Positions 1 through 5,657 of a DNA stretch of 7,429 nt are shown here, one piece after another. The notes under the pieces were generated by a model. That model worked only from the letters and a program-made list of their open reading frames with translations, had not been told where the DNA came from and ran no database searches. Positions within the stretch are counted from its first letter, which is position 1, and every line of letters begins with the position of its first letter. The position numbers were made by a program, and so were the translations under genes. This stretch comes from an uncultured Oscillibacter sp. (GTDB taxonomy: Bacteria > Bacillota > Clostridia > Oscillospirales > Oscillospiraceae): contig CAMHBH010000107.1 of the NCBI GenBank assembly GCA_946183175.1, positions 1 through 7,429 on the forward strand, in the 5' to 3' direction.

Positions 1-12
1 GGGGGAAATCGC

Positions 13-876
13 ATGACTTTGAAATCGAAACACATCGAACCGGAGGCAATCGAGCGCTTCGCCAACATCTTCCGTGGCGTGAAGGTCGTGGTTATCGGCG
101 CGGGGGCGGGGCTGTCCACGTCGGCGGGGTTCGCCTACTCCGGCGCGCGCTTTGAAGAGTGGTTCCGCGACTTCGGCGAGAAGTACGGCTTTGAGGACAT
201 GTACACCGGCGGCTTTTACCCGTTCCCCACCGCCGAGGAGCACTGGGCCTACTGGAGCCGCTACATCATGCTCAACCGCTACACCGCCCCGCCCAAACCC
301 GTCTACGAAACCTTACTGGAACTCGTCAAAGACAAGGACTACTTCGTGCTGACGACCAACGTCGACCACTGTTTCCAGCGGGCGGGATTCGACAAGAAGC
401 GCCTGTTCTATACGCAGGGCGACTACGGACTGTTCCAGTGTTCGGAGCCGTGCCGGCAGGTGACGTGGGACAATGAAAGTATCATACGCGAGATGTTCGA
501 GAAACAGCGCTGTATGCGCATTCCGTCCGAACTCGTCCCGCGCTGTCCGAACTGCGGAAAGCCCGTGGCCATGAATCTCCGCTCCGACGATTCCTTTGTA
601 GAGGACGACGGCTGGCACGAGGCCGCCGGACGCTATCGCGCCTTCCTGAAAGCCCATGAAGGGCGCTCTATCCTGTTCCTGGAACTCGGCGTGGGCTACA
701 ACACGCCCGTGATTATCAAGTACCCCTTCTGGGGCATGACCTACGAGAACCCGGCGGCGTTCTACGCCTGCGTCAACTACGGGGAGGCGATGGTGCCCGA
801 CGATATCGCGGGGCGCTCCGTGTGTATCGACGCCGACATTGGGGAAGTCCTGCAACAGCTCCGGGAGGCGCTCTGA
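13..876 (+). CDS. Class M sirtuin (SirTM), protein ADP-ribosyltransferase type
   Basis: NAD-dependent Sir2-family protein of 287 residues. Seen: the Rossmann NAD-binding motif GAGAGLSTSAGF (residues 29-40), TTNVDH (114-119), and four zinc-knuckle cysteines in two pairs, C143/C147 and C178/C181 (RCPNCG). A C-terminal ELGVGYNTPVIIK segment (224-236) would close the NAD site. Deacylating sirtuins have a catalytic His in an HG motif; here that position reads TQGDYG with Gln135. Asn116 and Gln135 match the Asn/Gln pair known from SirTM enzymes, which ADP-ribosylate protein (a lipoylated GcvH-like carrier in Staphylococcus and Streptococcus) instead of deacylating. The ATG is preceded by GGGGGA at bases 1-6 with a spacing of six. 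A macrodomain gene starts one base after the stop, as expected for a writer/eraser pair. No lipoyl carrier or lipoate ligase gene is visible; they could lie upstream of the window. The substrate here is therefore not known. Confidence 0.93.
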   Translation: MTLKSKHIEPEAIERFANIFRGVKVVVIGAGAGLSTSAGFAYSGARFEEWFRDFGEKYGFEDMYTGGFYPFPTAEEHWAYWSRYIMLNRYTAPPKPVYETLLELVKDKDYFVLTTNVDHCFQRAGFDKKRLFYTQGDYGLFQCSEPCRQVTWDNESIIREMFEKQRCMRIPSELVPRCPNCGKPVAMNLRSDDSFVEDDGWHEAAGRYRAFLKAHEGRSILFLELGVGYNTPVIIKYPFWGMTYENPAAFYACVNYGEAMVPDDIAGRSVCIDADIGEVLQQLREAL

Positions 877-890
877 CATGCGCCCGGAGG
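863..890 (+). promoter_or_regulatory. Two alternative ribosome binding sites for the macrodomain gene
   Basis: GGGAGG at 863-868, inside the end of the sirtuin gene, lies nine bases before the ATG at 878. A second GGAGG at 886-890 lies five bases before an in-frame ATG at 896. Either could start translation and the products differ by six residues. I prefer 878 because the extra residues continue the N-terminal helix pattern seen in relatives, but the second site is the better spaced one. Confidence 0.6.
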
Positions 891-1657
891 AACGAATGCC
901 GTGGCTGATTCGGGCATTGGAGGACGAAATGCCGGAATACCGTGACTACGGCGTACCGGACGAACCCGGCGCGCAGTGGCAACTCTTGCGCGGTCTGTTC
1001 AACGTGCGCCCGCCGGAGGCCGCGTCCGGCGAGTTCCTGTCGGTACAGGACGCGCTTTTACAGGAGATGACCGCCGAAAAAGGCGTCACGGACTGCCGGA
1101 CGCTTTCGCCGTCGCCGCGTAACCCGCGACTGTACCTCTGGCGCGGCGACATCACGACTTTGGACTGTGACGCCATCGTGAACGCGGCCAACAGTCAACT
1201 GCTGGGCTGTTTCGTCCCCGGTCATAGCTGTATCGACAACATCATACACACCATGAGCGGCGTACAGTTACGCCTCGCCTGTCAGGACATCATGGCGCGT
1301 CAGGGACACCCCGAGCCCACCGGACAGGCGAAAATCACGCCCGCCTATAACTTGCCGTCGCGCTACGTGCTCCACACCGTCGGCCCGATTGTCGACGGCG
1401 TGCTCCTCCGACAGCATAAAGAACTCCTCGCGAACTGCTACAAGTCCTGCCTGACGCTGGCGGCGGAATACAAGCTCCGTTCGGTGGCGTTCTGCTGTGT
1501 GTCGACGGGCGTCTTCCGGTTCCCGCGCAGACAGGCCGCCGAAATCGCGCTCCGTAGCGTCGAAGACTTCCTCGCGCGCGATTCCACGATAGAACAGGTC
1601 ATTTTCAACGTATTTTCGGCGGACGATTGGAACGTCTACCATGAACTGCTACAGTAA
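878..1657 (+). CDS. Zinc-containing macrodomain protein, protein-ADP-ribose hydrolase type
   Basis: 259-residue protein with an N-terminal helical extension (about 1-80) followed by a macrodomain (about 85-259). Seen: WRGDITTL (88-95), the ADP-ribose-binding VNAANSQLLGC (101-111), then Cys111, His116 and Cys118 in CFVPGHSC, and STGVFRFP (209-216), the phosphate-binding loop. The C-x4-H-x-C cluster after the NAAN motif is the hallmark of the Zn-macro group that accompanies class M sirtuins and removes ADP-ribose from their substrates. The N-terminal LLRGLFNVRP and EFLSVQDALLQEM segments also match that group. Function is inferred: reversal of the modification placed by the upstream sirtuin, in the cytoplasm. 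Start: the ATG at 878 gives MRPEERMPWLI, resembling the N-termini of relatives; the ATG at 896 has a closer ribosome site and would give 253 residues. The gene is translationally linked to the sirtuin and is followed 31 bases later by an antiporter. Confidence 0.93.
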   Translation: MRPEERMPWLIRALEDEMPEYRDYGVPDEPGAQWQLLRGLFNVRPPEAASGEFLSVQDALLQEMTAEKGVTDCRTLSPSPRNPRLYLWRGDITTLDCDAIVNAANSQLLGCFVPGHSCIDNIIHTMSGVQLRLACQDIMARQGHPEPTGQAKITPAYNLPSRYVLHTVGPIVDGVLLRQHKELLANCYKSCLTLAAEYKLRSVAFCCVSTGVFRFPRRQAAEIALRSVEDFLARDSTIEQVIFNVFSADDWNVYHELLQ

Positions 1658-1688
1658 TAGCCAATAGAAAAGAGGCGCTTTCCTTTTC

Positions 1689-2849
1689 ATGGACATTCGT
1701 TTTTTGCTGGACCTTGCGTTACTGCTCTTTACCGCGAAGGCATTCGGCATACTGGCGCGCGGAATCGGCGCGCCGGAAGTCGTGGGGGAGATTGTCGCGG
1801 GCCTTCTGGTGGGCCCCGCGCTCCTCGGCCTCGTACAGCAGACAGATTTCCTCGCGCAAATGGCGGAAATCGGCGTCATTATGCTGATGTTCGAGGCCGG
1901 ACTTGGCACGAATCTGAAAGAACTCCGCCGCACGGGCCTGAAGGCGACGCTCATCGCGTGCGCGGGCGTATTCGTGCCGCTGGCGCTCGGGACGGCGCTG
2001 TACCTGGGCTTCTACGGCGCGCAGATTTTGAAGGGCCTGTTCGTCGGTACTATCATGTCGGCGACTTCGGTCAGTATCACGGTGGCGGCGCTCAAGGAGA
2101 TGGGCAAACTCGACGGCACCGTCGGGACGACGATTGTCAGCGCGGCGATTATCGACGACGTAATCGGAATCGTAGTGCTGACGGTCGTGCTCAGCATGTC
2201 GGGCGGCGGAGGCGGCGACGGCATGATGACACTGTTAAAAATCCCACTGTTTTTCGCGCTGGCGCTCGGGAGCGGGGTTTTGGTGTACCGCGTGTTCTCG
2301 TGGCTCGACAGCCGCTACACCCATACGCGCCGCATGCCGATTGTCAGCCTCTGCTACTGCTTCCTCATGGCCTGGCTCGCCGAAACCTGGTTCGGTATCG
2401 CGGACATCACGGGCGCGTACGTGGCGGGCGTCGTGCTCTGCAACCTCAGCGACGCGAAATACATTGAGCGCCGCGTCGACATCAGCTCGTACATGGTGTT
2501 CGCGCCGCTGTTCTTCACGGGAATCGGCCTCAAAACGAGTTTCGCGGCTATGGACTTGCGCCTGCTGGCGTTCAGCGTGTGCTTTGTGGCGCTGTCGCTG
2601 CTCGGCAAAGTCGGCGGTTGCGGACTGTGCGCGCGGGCCTGCGGATTCCGGGGCAACGATACGGTCAAAATCGGCCTCGGGATGATGACCCGGGGCGAAG
2701 TCGCGCTGATTACGGCCCAGAAGGGCCTCGCAGCCGGACTGCTCACCCCCGAATTTTTCACGCCCGTTATCCTGCTGATTCTCGTCAGCTCCATTATCAC
2801 GCCGATTCTCCTGAAACGGGCCTACACGAAATACCCCGAAGGCCAATAA
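1689..2849 (+). CDS. CPA2-family Na+/H+ antiporter (cation:proton antiporter, NapA/GerN-like)
   Basis: Integral membrane protein of 386 residues with about 11-13 hydrophobic segments and no cytoplasmic regulatory domain. Seen: the N-terminal GIGAPEVVGEIVAGLLVGP (26-43), typical of the Na_H_Exchanger family; IGVIMLMFEAGLGTN (61-75); ATSVSITVAAL (125-135) in the unwound crossover helix; the Asp pair in AAIIDDVIG (D156-D157); and GMMTRGEVALI (331-341). The double Asp is known from Na+/H+ exchangers such as NapA, whereas KefB/KefC K+ exchangers carry Gln-Asp. Na+ (or Li+) against H+ is therefore the likelier exchange, though substrate cannot be settled from sequence. There is no C-terminal RCK/TrkA-N domain, so Kef-type ligand gating is not expected. 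A short Gly run (172-176) forms a loop after the DD helix. The ribosome site is weak (AGAGG at 1671-1675, 13 bases away). The gene lies 31 bases after the macrodomain gene, so readthrough from it is plausible. Confidence 0.88.
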   Translation: MDIRFLLDLALLLFTAKAFGILARGIGAPEVVGEIVAGLLVGPALLGLVQQTDFLAQMAEIGVIMLMFEAGLGTNLKELRRTGLKATLIACAGVFVPLALGTALYLGFYGAQILKGLFVGTIMSATSVSITVAALKEMGKLDGTVGTTIVSAAIIDDVIGIVVLTVVLSMSGGGGGDGMMTLLKIPLFFALALGSGVLVYRVFSWLDSRYTHTRRMPIVSLCYCFLMAWLAETWFGIADITGAYVAGVVLCNLSDAKYIERRVDISSYMVFAPLFFTGIGLKTSFAAMDLRLLAFSVCFVALSLLGKVGGCGLCARACGFRGNDTVKIGLGMMTRGEVALITAQKGLAAGLLTPEFFTPVILLILVSSIITPILLKRAYTKYPEGQ

Positions 2850-2856
2850 AGGAAAT

Positions 2857-2899
2857 ACGCCCTCTGTCACAGCGTGACAGGGGCGTTGTTGTATTTTTC
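2857..2899. terminator. Bidirectional intrinsic terminator between convergent units
   Basis: The arms 2857-2870 and 2874-2886 pair into a stem of about 13 bp with one bulged T and an AGC loop; the inner CTGTCAC/GTGACAG pairs perfectly. On the plus strand it is followed by a T-rich stretch (2886-2899). On the minus strand the opposite flank reads GTATTTCCTTTATT, a weaker T-tract. The hairpin lies just after the antiporter stop and about 57 bases beyond the aroQ stop on the other strand, so it can end both transcripts. The fold was judged by eye, without energy calculation. Confidence 0.8.
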
Positions 2900-2943
2900 T
2901 GAGACCTGACAGGTTCTTTGCCGCCCCCAACGCGGGGATTTCG

Positions 2944-3381
2944 TCACGCGCTGGCGCGCGACACGAGAAACCGCAGGGCTTCCAGATACCCTTCCAGGCC
3001 GTGCCCGCGAATCGTCGCCGCGACCGCCGCGCGTACGTACGACACCCGCCGGAAGTCCTCGCGCTCGTCGGGGTTCGTGACGTGTACCTCGACCGTCGGG
3101 ATATTCGTTGCCTTGAGCGCGTCGAGAATCGCGACGCTCGTATGGGTGTACGCCGCCGGATTCAGCACGATTCCGTCTACCTCGTCGAAATAGGCCTGTT
3201 GAATCGCGTCGACCAGCGCGCCCTCGTGGTTCGACTGCACAAAGTACACGTCGACGCCGAGTTTGTCGGCCTCCGCGCGAATCATGTCGAGCAAGTCGGC
3301 GTAGGTGCGCCCCCCGTACAGCTCCGGCTCCCGCACGCCCAGCAGATTCATATTCGGCCCGTTCAATACCAGAATACGCAT
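2944..3381 (-). CDS. aroQ: Type II 3-dehydroquinate dehydratase
   Basis: Converts 3-dehydroquinate to 3-dehydroshikimate, the third step of the shikimate pathway. 145 residues, the normal length for the small dodecameric type II enzyme. Seen: the N-terminal LNGPNMNLLGVREPELYG (6-23) with catalytic Arg17 and Tyr22 in the flexible lid, QSNHEGALVDAI (49-60), NPAAYTHTSVAI (74-85) and VEVHVTNP (97-104) with the catalytic His100, followed by the REDFRR segment. The ATG is nine bases after the pheA stop and its ribosome site overlaps that stop. It is the last gene of the aromatic operon; the terminator hairpin follows. No sign of damage. Function is near certain from the motifs. The name is unrelated to the AroQ-class chorismate mutase fold found in the neighbouring PheA. 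Confidence 0.97.
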   Translation of the reverse strand: MRILVLNGPNMNLLGVREPELYGGRTYADLLDMIRAEADKLGVDVYFVQSNHEGALVDAIQQAYFDEVDGIVLNPAAYTHTSVAILDALKATNIPTVEVHVTNPDEREDFRRVSYVRAAVAATIRGHGLEGYLEALRFLVSRASA

Positions 3382-3393
3382 ACGTCCCCCTCA
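3382..3393 (-). promoter_or_regulatory. aroQ ribosome binding site fused to the pheA stop codon
   Basis: On the minus strand the pheA stop TGA runs straight into the Shine-Dalgarno: TGAGGGGGACGT and then ATG. The GAGGGGG block (3386-3392) uses the last two bases of the stop codon and ends four bases before the aroQ start. This geometry fits re-initiation or tight translational coupling of aroQ to pheA. Confidence 0.75.
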
Positions 3394-4527
3394 CACTTCC
3401 GCGTAGCCGCCCAGGAACTGGAAACTCTCACAGCTCCGCTCCATTTCCTCCAGCATGGACAGTACGCCCGGTTCCTTTACTGACGCCTCCAGCTCAAGGA
3501 AGAAGATGAACTCGAAATTCCGCCCCGACACCGGACAGGATTCCAGTTTCGTCATATTGACGCCCAGCGCCGCGAGTTTCGACAGCACGTCGTAGAGCGC
3601 GCCGGGCTTATTCTCCGTGGCGAGAATCAGGCTGATTCGGTTCGCGCCCGAGTAGATGGCCGGGTCTTTCGACACGCAGATGAAGCGCGTATAGTTGTTG
3701 TCGCTGTCCATGATTCGGTCGCTGACGCATTCGAGGCCGTAGAGGGCCGCGCAGGCGTGCGACGAAATCGCGGCGGCGTGGCGGTTGCCGCTCCCCGAAA
3801 GGCTTTTCGCCGCCGATGCCGTGTTACTTTCCGGAATCACCCGGACGCCGTTCAGACTGTTCAGGAAGCGCGAACACTGCCCGATGGCCTGTTCGTGGGA
3901 GTGAATTTCGGTGATGTCGGAGAGTTTCACGCCGGGGAGGGCGAGTAACTCGTGCCGGATATGCAAACGGGTCGAGCGCACGACCGACAGTTTATGGTCT
4001 TGGAGTAAGTCGTAGACGGCGCGCACGGAGCCGTTGGAGCTGTTTTCGATGGGCAGTACGCCGAACTTGCACAGCCCCGACTCCACCGCCGACGCCACCG
4101 CCTGGAAAGTCTTGACGTACACGATATGCCCCCGGGGCAGAAGGCGGTCACAGGCGGCTTGCGAGTTGCCGCCCTCGATTCCCTGACAGGCCACGAGGCC
4201 CGTTTGGGGGAAGATTTCGCCGCCGCCCGCGAGTGCCGCTTTGACGTAGGCCTCGACTTTCGTCGGCGGGGAGACGATTTCCGCCTGTCGCGAACGCGAC
4301 AGCTCCAACAGCGTCGCGAACAGGTGATAGGCGTAACGTTCCCGCTCTCCGGCGTCCTCCGTGACTTTCGCGAGAATTTCGCGTTCCCGCTCCTTGTTCA
4401 GAATCGGCAGGCCGTGCGCGGCCTTGTACGCGGCGGTCTTGTCGGCGAGTTCCATACGTTCCAGGAACAGCCGCAGTAATTCCGCGTCGATACGGTCGAT
4501 GTCCGCCCGGATTTCCGTCAGTTCCAT
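3391..4527 (-). CDS. pheA: Bifunctional chorismate mutase / prephenate dehydratase (P-protein)
   Basis: Rearranges chorismate to prephenate and dehydrates it to phenylpyruvate, committing carbon to phenylalanine. 378 residues, the usual bifunctional length. Domains seen: an AroQ-class chorismate mutase helix bundle (about 1-85, with IRADIDRIDAELLRLFLER and LPILNKERE); a prephenate dehydratase domain (about 108-285, with CQGIEGGNSQAA, GVLPIENSSNGSV, SHEQAIGQC and the catalytic NYTRF at 278-282); and a C-terminal ACT domain (about 297-376, with ENKPGALYDVL and LESCP). In well-studied P-proteins the ACT domain binds phenylalanine for feedback inhibition through the GAL and ESRP motifs; here ESRP reads ESCP (329-332), so regulation may differ. 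The ATG has an excellent ribosome site (AGGAGGG at 4534-4540, six bases away) lying inside the end of aroC. The gene overlaps aroC by 10 bases. Confidence 0.96.
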   Translation of the reverse strand: MELTEIRADIDRIDAELLRLFLERMELADKTAAYKAAHGLPILNKEREREILAKVTEDAGERERYAYHLFATLLELSRSRQAEIVSPPTKVEAYVKAALAGGGEIFPQTGLVACQGIEGGNSQAACDRLLPRGHIVYVKTFQAVASAVESGLCKFGVLPIENSSNGSVRAVYDLLQDHKLSVVRSTRLHIRHELLALPGVKLSDITEIHSHEQAIGQCSRFLNSLNGVRVIPESNTASAAKSLSGSGNRHAAAISSHACAALYGLECVSDRIMDSDNNYTRFICVSKDPAIYSGANRISLILATENKPGALYDVLSKLAALGVNMTKLESCPVSGRNFEFIFFLELEASVKEPGVLSMLEEMERSCESFQFLGGYAEV

Positions 4528-5657
4528 GAAGTTCCCTCCTTGTGTTCTCCCGCGCCGTCAGGCAGTGACAGCGGGGCGTTTTCGAGTAGCAAGTCGAGCA
4601 GGACGCACGCCGCGACGGCCTCCACGACGGGCACCGCCCGATGTGCTACGCAGGGGTCGTGGCGACCGGAGACCGACAGCGTCGCGGCCTCCATGGTGTG
4701 CAGGTCTACGCTCTGTTGCGGCTTTCCGATGGACGGCGTAGGCTTGAACGCCGCCCGGAATACGACAGGCATACCCGTCGTAATGCCGCCGAGAATGCCG
4801 CCGCTGTGGTTGGTCTCCGTGACGATTGCACCGTCGTGTACGGCGAAGGGGTCGTTATTGTCGGAGCCGCGCAAGTCCGCCGCGCCGAAGCCCGCGCCGA
4901 ACTCGACGCCCTTCACGGCGGGGATACCGAATACGGCGGCGGCGAGACGGCTTTCGAGCCCGTCGAAGAACGGCCCGCCCAGTCCGGCGGGCAGTCCGAC
5001 CGCCGCGCATTCGACGACGCCCCCCACGCTGTCGGCGTCGGCGCGCGCGGCGCGGATGACGCCTTTCATACGCTCCCCGGCGGCGGCGTCGAGTACGGGG
5101 AACGCTTTCGCGGCGAGTTCGTCGAACAGTCCCGGCGTCGGCGACAGCGGAAACGGCGCGTCCGACACGCCCCCGACGCGGTAGAGGTGCGCGCCGACGT
5201 GTACGCCGCGCCGCGCGAGAATCTGCTTTGCGATTCCGCCCGCCACGCATAACGGGGCCGTAAGGCGTCCTGAGAAGTGCCCGCCGCCGCGCATGTCCGC
5301 GAAGCCGTGCCACTTGGCCCACGCGGTGTAGTCGGCGTGACCGGGGCGCGGGACGGCGCGGAGCGCGTCGTAGTCGCGGGAGTGCGTGTCGGCGTTGTCG
5401 AGTACGGCGCACAGCGGGAAACCGCAAGTCTTACCGCTTTCCAGCCCCGACAGAAAGCGCGGTACATCAGTTTCCGCGCGCGCCGTCGACAGTCCGTCGG
5501 GTTTCGCGCGGCGGCGGTCTAAAAACGCTTGCAGTGCGTCGAGGTCTACAGCCTCCCCGGCGGGCAGTCCGTCGACGAGTACGCCCACCGCCGCCCCGTG
5601 CGACTGTCCGAACAGCGACACCCGCAACAGCTTTCCAAATTCAGAGGCCACGAACAT
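4518..5657 (-). CDS. aroC: Chorismate synthase
   Basis: Makes chorismate from 5-enolpyruvylshikimate-3-phosphate by 1,4-anti elimination of phosphate; it needs reduced FMN. 379 residues, close to the family norm. Seen: SEFGKLLRVSLFGQSHG (5-21) with the conserved His20; RPGHADYTAW (104-113) with His107; MRGGGHFSGRLTAP (122-135), the FMN-site loop in the form seen in Clostridia, replacing RGGGRSSARET; NDPFAVHDG (268-276); and SGRHDPCVAHRAVPVVEA (330-347) with catalytic-type His333 and Asp334. The open frame runs on upstream to 5831, but that part is a shadow of aroA and has no family similarity. The start is at ATG 5657, with GTG 5651 as a close alternative. The gene overlaps aroA by 17 bases and pheA by 10. 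If the host is a strict anaerobe, a flavin reductase must supply reduced FMN; none is visible here. Confidence 0.96.
   Translation of the reverse strand: MFVASEFGKLLRVSLFGQSHGAAVGVLVDGLPAGEAVDLDALQAFLDRRRAKPDGLSTARAETDVPRFLSGLESGKTCGFPLCAVLDNADTHSRDYDALRAVPRPGHADYTAWAKWHGFADMRGGGHFSGRLTAPLCVAGGIAKQILARRGVHVGAHLYRVGGVSDAPFPLSPTPGLFDELAAKAFPVLDAAAGERMKGVIRAARADADSVGGVVECAAVGLPAGLGGPFFDGLESRLAAAVFGIPAVKGVEFGAGFGAADLRGSDNNDPFAVHDGAIVTETNHSGGILGGITTGMPVVFRAAFKPTPSIGKPQQSVDLHTMEAATLSVSGRHDPCVAHRAVPVVEAVAACVLLDLLLENAPLSLPDGAGEHKEGTSWN

Noticed and set aside
313..879. Antisense frame of 188 residues opposite the sirtuin
   Set aside because: No motif or plausible ribosome site; the plus-strand sirtuin explains the sequence.
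1663..1687. AT-rich inverted repeat before the antiporter as a terminator
   Set aside because: Only about six pairs, mostly A-T, followed by mismatches; the T-run is part of the stem. Too weak to call.
1689..2849. Kef-type glutathione-gated K+ efflux protein
   Set aside because: No C-terminal RCK/TrkA-N domain, and the ion site is Asp-Asp, not Gln-Asp.
2235..2930. Long antisense open frame of 231 residues opposite the antiporter
   Set aside because: It shadows a GC-rich gene; its composition is low-quality and charged, with no recognisable domain. The plus-strand frame has clear transporter motifs.
4641..5252. Plus-strand open frames of about 200 residues inside aroC
   Set aside because: Arg/Gly/Ala-rich shadow translation opposite a clear chorismate synthase; no family features.
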